Shown piece after piece: positions 33,527-40,987 of a stretch of DNA of 64,000 bases. Where the stretch lies: positions 62,001 through 126,000 of the forward strand of contig JAIOJA010000013.1 of the NCBI GenBank assembly GCA_019912315.1. Direction: 5' to 3'. Numbering within the stretch: the stretch's first letter is position 1; every line of letters begins with the position of its first letter. The stretch comes from Planctomycetota bacterium. GTDB taxonomy: Bacteria; Planctomycetota; UBA8742; UBA2392. The notes beneath the pieces are model-generated. The model ran no database searches. It saw only the letters and a list, made by a program, of their open reading frames with translations, and was not told the DNA's origin. The position numbers and the translations under genes are program-made.

Positions 33527-34894
33527 ATGGCGGACGTCAGCAAGTTCATCGCCAAGGCTGATGAAGCGCTCAAGAAGCGCAACTACGATTACGCGATTCA
33601 GATGTACGAGTCGGCCATGGAGGCCGACCCAGGCAACGCGGATGCCCGCAAGAATTTCCGTCTGGCGCTGGTGCGCAAGTACGACGCCGAGGGCTATCCG
33701 AAAAGTTTCGGGCTGGGTGGCTTGAAGACGATTGCGGTCTCGAAGCATCCCGAAAAGCTGCTTGTGGAAACCGAGAAGCTGGTCGCCAAGGATCCGAAGA
33801 GCATCAAATACAATCTGCGCGTGGCCGAGACTCTGGCTGCGCTCGGGCACCATGAGGCCGCGTGCGCGGTGCTGGAGTTCACGGCCAAAGTGGCTAACCT
33901 CAAGAAAGACAAGGGTGCGCCCCAGTTGCTGATGCTGCTGGCCAAGGAATACGGCGAAACCGGACGTACCGAAGAAGCCGGCAAGATTCTCGGTCGTGCC
34001 GCGAGGCTCGCGCCGAATGACAAGCAGATCGCGGTACTGCAGAAAGAGCTGTCCGCCAAGACCTATCACAGCAAGGTCGGCACGGCGAAGTCGTCATACG
34101 ACCTTGTCCAGAACCGTGAAGAAGCCAGCCTGCTTGAAAAGAAGCGCGCGGGCCAGCTAACGGAAGAGGACGCAGACGCTTTGATTCAGCAGGAAGAAGC
34201 CAAGCTGCGCGAAAATCCACTTGACCGTCGCGCCATCCGCGAAATCGGCGACATCCTGGACAAGCGCCGCAAGTGGCTGGATGCGTACAACCGGCTCAAC
34301 GAGTTCCTGAAGGTCGATCCCAGCGCCACGGAAGTCGGTGAAGTCGCCTCGAAGTACAAGAACAAGTACTTCGACAGCATGATCCTGTTGTGTCAGAGAA
34401 AGGCCCAGGCCGAGCCCGCCAAGGCCGCCGCCTACATGGCCAAGATGAAGGAATTCAAGGACGAGAAGAAGAACTTCATGCTCGAGGATTACGGGCGCCA
34501 GGTTGAGGCCGCCCCGACGGACCTCGAGAAACGCTACTTCTACGGCACGGCCTTGATCGAGGCCGGCGACCACCAGGAAGCCTTCAAGCAGTTCCAGAAG
34601 GCCATCAAGAGCCCGAAGTACAGTAAGAAAGCCGGGCTTGCCATGGGGCAGTGCCTGCTGACGATGGGACGCCTGGAGATGGCCGAGATGGCGTTCCAGG
34701 CCGTGTCAAAGCAGCTGAACGAAGGCGATGAGGACATGGAGAAGGACCTGATGTACCTCGAGGCCGACCTGCTGGAGCGCAAGGGCGATAATCCCGGCGC
34801 CCTCGACAAGTTCCGCGAGCTGTACATGCAGGACATGGATTACAAAGACGTCGAAAAACGGATTGACCGCCTTAAGGGGGGCGACGCGGCCTGA
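33527..34894 (+). CDS. Tetratricopeptide-repeat protein
   Basis: A 455-aa cytoplasmic protein with no signal peptide. TPR units are visible at about residues 6-40 (NYDYAIQMYESAMEADPGNADA), 85-125, 135-170 (GRTEEAGKILGRAARLAPND) and near 340-440. A charged helical middle (about 195-300) may be coiled. The cellular partner is unknown. The last codons contain a run of six G (34876-34881), after which the -1 frame continues as another TPR-like stretch (next entry), so the two may be one protein. Confidence 0.8.
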   Translation: MADVSKFIAKADEALKKRNYDYAIQMYESAMEADPGNADARKNFRLALVRKYDAEGYPKSFGLGGLKTIAVSKHPEKLLVETEKLVAKDPKSIKYNLRVAETLAALGHHEAACAVLEFTAKVANLKKDKGAPQLLMLLAKEYGETGRTEEAGKILGRAARLAPNDKQIAVLQKELSAKTYHSKVGTAKSSYDLVQNREEASLLEKKRAGQLTEEDADALIQQEEAKLRENPLDRRAIREIGDILDKRRKWLDAYNRLNEFLKVDPSATEVGEVASKYKNKYFDSMILLCQRKAQAEPAKAAAYMAKMKEFKDEKKNFMLEDYGRQVEAAPTDLEKRYFYGTALIEAGDHQEAFKQFQKAIKSPKYSKKAGLAMGQCLLTMGRLEMAEMAFQAVSKQLNEGDEDMEKDLMYLEADLLERKGDNPGALDKFRELYMQDMDYKDVEKRIDRLKGGDAA

Positions 34895-35220
34895 CCGGCA
34901 TCGAAGAGGGCAAATCCGAATTTGAAACCGGGCGGTGGTCGAAGGCGTACCGCTTGTTTCAAAAGGCCCTGGAGGGGCGCAACGACTCCACCCGCGAAGT
35001 CGCCGAAGTGCGTGTGCTGATGGCCCGCTGCCTGACCCAGATGGGTGAGCCGGACAAAGCGGCATCGGAGCTCAAGGACGTCCAGCCAAGGCTGTCGCCC
35101 CAGGACGCGGAGTTGGTCAAGGAGTTCGAGACGGCCTGGCGCGAAGTGGAAGATACCAAGCGCCTGGGCAAGGACGAAATCGAGCGCCGCCGCGCGACCG
35201 CAAGGGCCGACAAGAACTAA
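34891..35220 (+). CDS. Short TPR-like protein with a probable CTG start, or frameshifted extension of the upstream gene
   Basis: A 109-aa frame whose TPR-like helices begin before any ATG, GTG or TTG: IEEGKSEFETGRWSKAYRLF directly follows codon CTG at 34891, which overlaps the upstream TGA as CTGA. A G-rich ribosome site (AAGGGGGG) lies about 9 nt before it. The only other starts are a TTG at 34954, which would cut the first helix. The frame opens at 34876 inside a six-G run, so a -1 slip or an indel error there would instead fuse it to the 455-aa protein. The C-terminus is charged (LGKDEIERRRATARADKN). Confidence 0.6.
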   Translation: MTGIEEGKSEFETGRWSKAYRLFQKALEGRNDSTREVAEVRVLMARCLTQMGEPDKAASELKDVQPRLSPQDAELVKEFETAWREVEDTKRLGKDEIERRRATARADKN

Positions 35221-35264
35221 GTTTCGCGGGGACACCGGAGGTTCCGTTTGCTGATTTCTCCCTG

Positions 35265-35292
35265 TTGCAGCCCAAACCGGAATTACTACACT
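35265..35292 (+). promoter_or_regulatory. rpsT: Weak sigma-70-like promoter before rpsT
   Basis: TTGCAG (35265-35270) and TACACT (35287-35292) with a 16-nt spacer, 34 nt before the rpsT ATG. The match to consensus is modest, but position and spacing fit. Confidence 0.3.
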
Positions 35293-35326
35293 TCCACGCC
35301 CGTATTGGGGATTACCTGAGGAAGCA

Positions 35327-35581
35327 ATGGCACACAGCAACCAGGCGCGCAAGCGCAACCGGCAGAACGAACGTACCAACCAGCGCAACCGAATCGTGCG
35401 CTCTGATCTGCGTACCAGCATCAAGAAGTACCGCGTCGCGACCGCCAAGGGCGAAGGCGCCGGTGAGTTGCTGGCCGCGGTGGAAAGCAAGCTCGACAAG
35501 GCCGCCAAGCGCAACGTGATTCCGACCGGACGCGCCAACCGCCTGAAGGCGCGCCTGAAGAAGCTCGCGCCCGCCAATTAG
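35327..35581 (+). CDS. rpsT: 30S ribosomal protein S20
   Basis: An 84-aa very basic protein that binds 16S rRNA. It has the usual start MAHSNQARKRNRQNE, the central TSIKKYR and the C-terminal motif NVIPTGRANRLKARLKKL. The length is typical. The next gene starts one base after its stop codon, an unusual partner for rpsT and probably co-transcribed. Confidence 0.97.
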   Translation: MAHSNQARKRNRQNERTNQRNRIVRSDLRTSIKKYRVATAKGEGAGELLAAVESKLDKAAKRNVIPTGRANRLKARLKKLAPAN

Positions 35582-35582
35582 T

Positions 35583-36701
35583 ATGATTTCCCGACTGCCG
35601 GCACGAGGGTTCGCGTTTGCGGCCCTCGTGCTTTTCATTTGTTCCTGCGCGCCGCCGTCGGCGCCCGAGCCGCCCGTGCAACGTAGTCTGGCGGCGGGCG
35701 CACTCGCATTGCGCACCGGCGACGTGGAATCACTGCGGGCGCACCTGGGCAAAGGCGACGGGCTGTCGGCAAGGGCGCAGGCTCTGGCCGACAGGTACGA
35801 CCCCCAAGCCTGGCTGCTGGCGCTTGGCGCCATCGAGCGCGAGTACGATCTGCCCCGCGCGGTGAAAGCCATGCGTGTCGGCGACGACGCGGCCCTCGCC
35901 GAGGCGCTGGGTTTCGGCCCGCAGGCGCTGACGCGGGATGTGTTGAGCGGCGGAGGCAGTGTGTACCTTCGGCGCGCCAATGCCCGCAACTTCTATGAAT
36001 CCGGGCCCCAGGCGATCTCCCTGCTGGATGATATTCATGCGCCGACACTGCCTGCCGACTGTGTCGCGATGCACGTCACGCTTTGGGGGCGCCTCGAAGG
36101 TCGCGACCTGCGTGTTCGGTACGGGCTGGGTGCGGACGGTCTGACGAATCTTGAAGCCGCCCCGGAGCTCGCGCTTCCCGCGATTGCGCCGCTCGATCGC
36201 ACGAGGCGTCACGCCGACGTCGCGGATGCATTGCCCCGCACCGGCCTGGCGGCGGTGCTGAACGCGGATGCTCTGAACGACCCGCGCTGGTACGGCGCCC
36301 GCTTTGTGCTGCTTGGGCACGACGGGCGGGTGCATCGCCTGCTGCTGGGACGCGACAGCGCCTGGGGCATTGTTGAGCACGAGTCCAGCAGCATGGCCGG
36401 GCGCCTGGAAGAACTTCGCGACCAGCGTCTGGGTGCGATCTGGCGCCTTGCTGATGACGCGCTGCGCTATGACAGCCGCTGGCCGCGCAGACTGGCGGGG
36501 CTGCCCCTGCCGCTTCGTGAACTGTACGACCCGGCCTCGGGCGATCCCTGGGGCGAGTTCGAACCGCAGCCGGCCACCGGTTTCGAGTTGGCCGAATCCC
36601 AGCATGGCGACTGGTACGCGGCCGCGCTGCACCGTGGGGCGAAAGGTCGGCGCGCCGTCGCCCCCGATGGGCGCATGTTGTGGATTGACGGGCCCGATTA
36701 G
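35583..36701 (+). CDS. Lipoprotein of unknown function
   Basis: A 372-aa protein with a lipoprotein signal (FAALVLFICSC, Cys near 22) followed by a proline-rich stretch. The body has helices in the first 130 residues and a beta-rich second part with RFVLLGHDGRVHRLLLGRD and a closing GRMLWIDGPD. No known domain or active-site motif is recognised. It begins 1 nt after rpsT, so it probably shares that promoter. Confidence 0.65.
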   Translation: MISRLPARGFAFAALVLFICSCAPPSAPEPPVQRSLAAGALALRTGDVESLRAHLGKGDGLSARAQALADRYDPQAWLLALGAIEREYDLPRAVKAMRVGDDAALAEALGFGPQALTRDVLSGGGSVYLRRANARNFYESGPQAISLLDDIHAPTLPADCVAMHVTLWGRLEGRDLRVRYGLGADGLTNLEAAPELALPAIAPLDRTRRHADVADALPRTGLAAVLNADALNDPRWYGARFVLLGHDGRVHRLLLGRDSAWGIVEHESSSMAGRLEELRDQRLGAIWRLADDALRYDSRWPRRLAGLPLPLRELYDPASGDPWGEFEPQPATGFELAESQHGDWYAAALHRGAKGRRAVAPDGRMLWIDGPD

Positions 36702-36727
36702 GGCACCCGCGCGGGACGGATAATCGG

Positions 36728-36733
36728 TATAAT
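36728..36733 (+). promoter_or_regulatory. Perfect -10 hexamer upstream of the tail-anchored protein gene
   Basis: TATAAT, 25 nt before the ATG at 36759. There is no good -35 at 16-18 nt; a TTGACG at 36685-36690 is too far. It could be an activator-dependent promoter. Confidence 0.35.
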
Positions 36734-36758
36734 CAGCGCTGGTTATCAAGAATTCACC

Positions 36759-39320
36759 ATGCCACGTGACTTGGGAAAGGCGAAACGTTCCGATCTCACC
36801 GGACACTTCCCCGGCGAGCAGGCCGAGTACGGCTCGGCGTTCGCCCGTTACCTAGAGGGGGCCGGACAGTTGAAGCCGCTTGAGGACGGAACGTATCTGG
36901 ACACGCCCTCCGGCAACGGCAACGGCAACGGGCGGGCCACGGAGGTTCCCGGGCGCAACGGCGCCGACGGGCATGGCGGCAGCACGGACACGGAAGTAGG
37001 GCGCGGTCCCCCCGGCGGCGGCAACGCTTCGGATACGGCGTTCGACATGCAGTCCGACGGTTTCTTTGACGACGACGCGATGTTTCCCGAGCCCGCGTTC
37101 GACAATGAGCCCTTGCCCCTACAAGCCGCGGAGCTTGAGCCCGTCGAGTTCGAACCATCCGCCGACACCCTTCATCCTGATGGCAATGAGCCCATCGCAC
37201 TCGACAGCGTGCCGGATTTGACGTCGCCGGAACTCGACATGGCGGACGACGAAGGAGAAGACAGCGAAGACACCGAAATCCTTGACCGCGAGTCGGCGCC
37301 TCACGTTATGCCGGCGCCGGCGACATCGGGTGACACCGGGCTGCTCGAGCCCGAGACCATGCGGCAACTGCCGGAAGACGAGCGCATCAGCTTCGCGGAA
37401 TTGGCCGCCGATGACGATGAGACAGGCAGCCCGCAAGACATCGACGAGGCTGAAGAGCGCATCACCAGCAAGGTTGAGCCGCGCCGAGACACGGACCCGC
37501 GCAGCACGAACCCCGACGCCGTAGTGCGCGACACGGTCAACTTCTACAACCAGACGCAGAACTTCAGGGACCAGAAGGTCCAGAGCGGCTTTCCGACCAT
37601 ATCGCCCACCGTGGTCAACAGCACCCAGCCGCTCCCCTTGAACCGGGACCGCCACGACACCACTCCCCTGCGGCGCGAGACAGCAGGCGAGCCGGAACTT
37701 GTCGAACACGAGCCGGACCTGCTGGCACCCCAGGAGTTCAACCCCGCCGACGCGGGCTTCGCGTCCAGCGATGAAGACACCGATACGCTGCGTCCCGAGC
37801 CCGTGCTCGAGCCCCTTGCACTCGATGCGGAGGCCGAGCTCGATGAGGCCGACCGGCGCGAGACCGACAAGTTCCAGAAGGAAGACCGCGAGCCGCCGAC
37901 GCTTCCGCTGCCGGTAGGCACCGACAAGGTGGACAAGCAGGAACTCGCCCGTCAGCGCAGCGGCAGCGAGCTTCGCCCCATCGCCGATGAAAAGGTCGCG
38001 GGGGGCAAAGACACGCAGCGCTTCTATGTGTCAGACATTCTGGCCAAGAAGCCCAAGCCCGCCGAGCATACGGGTGACACTACGGTGGACCTGGAACCTG
38101 CCGAGCAAGGCCCGCCCGCGGGGTACGGGGCAGGCAGCGACACGGCCCATGAGTTGACGGGCGAGGCCACGGTGAATGATCGACCTGACCGGGAAACGGC
38201 GCTGCCCCGCCCCGCCGAGGTCAACACCGATTTCAAGACGCGTGTTGTCGCGCGTGCGGATGAGCGCATCATTCCCGAACTCGGCGAAGAAGCGCAGGAG
38301 GACGGTGACGACACCGTTGACGAAGAGGCGGCCGTGGCAGGCGAGGCGGCGGCCGACGTGGAGAAGATCACCGACAAGCTGCAGCCGCCGGTCGAACGGG
38401 ACCACACGACACGCCGACGCCCCGTAGTGCAGCAGGCAACACCGCGCCGCGAGCCTGACTCGGCCCGCAGCGACCGGGTCAAGCACATCACGGACGCGCT
38501 GTCGCAGCGCCTGAAGCAGGAGCGGCAGGAAACGCTGCGTCTGATCGAGGAAGCGGAAGCCGTGGCCATTCGCCTGCGCGACGCGTCGCAGGCTTCCCGC
38601 ACCGATCTTGCCGCCATCAGCGAGCGCCGCGCGAGCGTCGGCGGCAACGGCGCCACCCGCGCCCCCGAACCTGAGCCCGCGCCGGACGAGTTCGCGACTG
38701 CAGTCTTTCCGTCGCAGCCGGATCAGGCGACGGCGGGAGCGACCGTGCCCGCCGCCGCCGGCATTCCGGCCGCGCAGCGCAATCCCAACCGCGTACCCAC
38801 GCGCGCCATCGGAGAAATCGTCAGTGAGTTGCAACGCACGGCCAACGCGCCGACCTCTCTGAGCGAGTTGCTGGCTCAGGTGTCGAAAAACGCCCAGGAA
38901 GTCGCAGGTGACTCCGGGCCCGAGGACGACGACATCGACATGTTGGTGGCCGCCTCGGGGCGCCTGCGCGAGACGGTGGAGTCCGCGTTCGAGCAGGATC
39001 GCGTCAGCGGGCGCATCCCGGTTGTAGAAGACGACGTTGACTACGAGGCATCGCCGCGACGCGAGCCTGAACCGCGCGTACCCGCGGCGTCTTCCCTGTC
39101 AAGTGATCTGGACCGTCTGTGGAAAGTTCTCGATTCCCGCCGTACGGCTACGGTGGTGCTTCCAGCCGCGGACAAGGCTAGGATCACTCGCGATGACCGC
39201 GCAGATGCGGACGTCATGGAAGCCTGGACCCAGGAGATGCTGTGGCCCACGATGGCCGGAATCGCGGTTGTAACCTTCGCCCTGGGCGCGCTGTTCGTCT
39301 GGGTGCTGTCCCGCATGTGA
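36759..39320 (+). CDS. Large acidic, mostly disordered tail-anchored membrane protein
   Basis: An 853-aa protein dominated by Asp, Glu, Pro and Arg with low-complexity stretches, for example GNGNGNG near 51, and many short acidic repeats. Only three parts look ordered: a helix near 570-625 (ITDALSQRLKQERQETLRLI), helical segments near 680-760, and a single membrane helix at the extreme C-terminus (IAVVTFALGALFVWVLSRM). It is therefore a tail-anchored protein with a huge cytoplasmic arm. Its stop overlaps the GTG start of the porin-like gene. No family is recognised; a scaffold or polarity role is possible (inference). Confidence 0.72.
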   Translation: MPRDLGKAKRSDLTGHFPGEQAEYGSAFARYLEGAGQLKPLEDGTYLDTPSGNGNGNGRATEVPGRNGADGHGGSTDTEVGRGPPGGGNASDTAFDMQSDGFFDDDAMFPEPAFDNEPLPLQAAELEPVEFEPSADTLHPDGNEPIALDSVPDLTSPELDMADDEGEDSEDTEILDRESAPHVMPAPATSGDTGLLEPETMRQLPEDERISFAELAADDDETGSPQDIDEAEERITSKVEPRRDTDPRSTNPDAVVRDTVNFYNQTQNFRDQKVQSGFPTISPTVVNSTQPLPLNRDRHDTTPLRRETAGEPELVEHEPDLLAPQEFNPADAGFASSDEDTDTLRPEPVLEPLALDAEAELDEADRRETDKFQKEDREPPTLPLPVGTDKVDKQELARQRSGSELRPIADEKVAGGKDTQRFYVSDILAKKPKPAEHTGDTTVDLEPAEQGPPAGYGAGSDTAHELTGEATVNDRPDRETALPRPAEVNTDFKTRVVARADERIIPELGEEAQEDGDDTVDEEAAVAGEAAADVEKITDKLQPPVERDHTTRRRPVVQQATPRREPDSARSDRVKHITDALSQRLKQERQETLRLIEEAEAVAIRLRDASQASRTDLAAISERRASVGGNGATRAPEPEPAPDEFATAVFPSQPDQATAGATVPAAAGIPAAQRNPNRVPTRAIGEIVSELQRTANAPTSLSELLAQVSKNAQEVAGDSGPEDDDIDMLVAASGRLRETVESAFEQDRVSGRIPVVEDDVDYEASPRREPEPRVPAASSLSSDLDRLWKVLDSRRTATVVLPAADKARITRDDRADADVMEAWTQEMLWPTMAGIAVVTFALGALFVWVLSRM

Positions 39321-40699
39321 TCGTGACGCGCGCATTCATATTCATGTTGGTGCTGCTTGCCGCGCCGCTGGCGGCGCAGGGTTCGCGCGACAACTCGGAT
39401 GATGAGTTGCGTCAGCGCCTGGCACGTATGGAAGCGGAGTTGGCCAATCTGCGCGAGCGCATTGAGCGCCAGGAGCGCGGCGCAACGGACGATGAGTTGC
39501 GCAAGAAGACCATCGTGCAGGTATATGGAGACATCGGACTGCAGTACCACATGCTGTTCGAGAGCCAGACCGAAACTTTCAATCGCCCGGATTTTCATCT
39601 GCACATCGGAGTGTTCGGCACGGCCTTCGAGCAGGACGGGCAACTCATTCGCTACGACGCGCGGATCACCACCCAAACCACCGACGTCAACGGCAAGTCG
39701 GTGCCGACCCTGAGCTGGCAGCCGCTACCGGGTTTCGGCGCCCGTCCGGTCGTTGCCTTTGACCGCTTTCTGATAGAAGGCGAACTCGAGCGCACGCTGC
39801 GTGTGACGCTAGGGCGCTTTCCGTCGCCGTACACGGGCACCGAACTACTGTTCGACGACGACTATCACTTCCAGGGCATGGCGGAGAGCGTGCGTTTTGA
39901 CCGCTTTCTGCCCGCTTCGGCGCACCGCTTTCTGCCGCGTCTCGAAATCGTCGCCGTGCAGGGATACATGGCGCAGAACAACCTGGGTTTGCCCTCGCCG
40001 ACGGCGGAGTCCCAGCCTGTTTATCTGGGCTCGCAGTTTCGCATCGATGTCGCGCCTCTTGAACAGCCGGCAAAGGACGAGGATGGACGCGTGACACCGG
40101 AGGTGACGGGTCTGTTTGAATTCCGCCTGGTGGCGGGCATTCACTGGTTTGACGGTGAAGAGGCGATTGCTAGTAACCTGGGGCTGGGCTACCTCGACGG
40201 GACTACCAACGTACTGGCCGACGACGGGTTGGTGCAGTCCGAGTTTCTGGTAGGCGAAGTCTACGCCGAGTTCATATTTCTGCGCGCCCAGCGTGCTCGC
40301 GTCACGGCATGGTTTCACGGCACTTTCAACTTTCACGCCGAGCCCCGCGGACCCGGACGCAACGAGAAGAACGAGCAGGCCTTTGACGTCGGTGCAAGCT
40401 GGGGGATGGAGCGTCTGCGCGAGCGCTGGGACTTCAAGTTCGCCTTTCACTACTTCCTGATTGAGGCCGACGCGATGATTCCCGAGTTCAACAGCGATAC
40501 CCTGAACACGAACATCAAGGGTTGGGAGTTTTCCCTGGCGGTGCGCATATTCCCTACTGTCACGGCATTCGGGACGTACAGCATCACGGAGCGCGAAGAC
40601 TACGACCTGAACGGCTTCGGAAAACCAAGTCGTTCCGACCCGGACTTCAGCGGCGGGCAAAGCATGCGTATCCGCATCGGCATATACCTGGACTTCTAG
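39317..40699 (+). CDS. Putative outer-membrane porin
   Basis: A 460-aa exported protein. The signal peptide is TRAFIFMLVLLAAPLAAQG, followed by a short coiled coil (LRQRLARMEAELANLRERIE), a known trimerisation feature of some porins. The rest alternates aromatic-ended strands (QVYGDIGLQYHMLFES, WDFKFAFHYFLIEAD) and ends in an aromatic residue (MRIRIGIYLDF), the usual outer-membrane barrel signal. The start is GTG at 39317, overlapping the upstream TGA (GTGA); GTG 39323 is an alternative. It resembles polyphosphate/phosphate-selective porins in style, but the substrate is unknown. Confidence 0.75.
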   Translation: MIVTRAFIFMLVLLAAPLAAQGSRDNSDDELRQRLARMEAELANLRERIERQERGATDDELRKKTIVQVYGDIGLQYHMLFESQTETFNRPDFHLHIGVFGTAFEQDGQLIRYDARITTQTTDVNGKSVPTLSWQPLPGFGARPVVAFDRFLIEGELERTLRVTLGRFPSPYTGTELLFDDDYHFQGMAESVRFDRFLPASAHRFLPRLEIVAVQGYMAQNNLGLPSPTAESQPVYLGSQFRIDVAPLEQPAKDEDGRVTPEVTGLFEFRLVAGIHWFDGEEAIASNLGLGYLDGTTNVLADDGLVQSEFLVGEVYAEFIFLRAQRARVTAWFHGTFNFHAEPRGPGRNEKNEQAFDVGASWGMERLRERWDFKFAFHYFLIEADAMIPEFNSDTLNTNIKGWEFSLAVRIFPTVTAFGTYSITEREDYDLNGFGKPSRSDPDFSGGQSMRIRIGIYLDF

Positions 40700-40987
40700 A
40701 TGAGCACCGAGCCGCCGCCAAAGATCAACCCGCTGTTTCAGAAGTACATGTATGTCGTCGGCATCGGCGGCAACCTGCTGTTTTACTGGCAGGCTTACGA
40801 GATCTACTCGACCCAGCAGGCTCGTGACGTAAGCCTGCCGGCGTTCGCCATCGGGCTGTGGGCGGTCTCAAGCTGGTTCGTCTACGGGCTGAAGATCAAG
40901 GACAGCGTGATCATCAGCGCCAACATAGTCGCCATGATCGGTGCCGGGTCCGTGGTTGTGGGCAAGCTCATGTTCGGGATGGGGTAG
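40700..40987 (+). CDS. SemiSWEET (MtN3-type) small transporter
   Basis: A 95-aa membrane protein with three helices. It carries the MtN3/SemiSWEET pattern: IGGNLLFYWQAYEIYSTQQA with the following DVSLPAFAIGLW, then SSWFVYGLKIKD. SemiSWEETs dimerise to move sugars or related small molecules across the inner membrane. It starts directly after the porin stop (0 nt gap). Its last 20 bases overlap the end of the convergent P-type ATPase gene. Confidence 0.85.
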   Translation: MSTEPPPKINPLFQKYMYVVGIGGNLLFYWQAYEIYSTQQARDVSLPAFAIGLWAVSSWFVYGLKIKDSVIISANIVAMIGAGSVVVGKLMFGMG

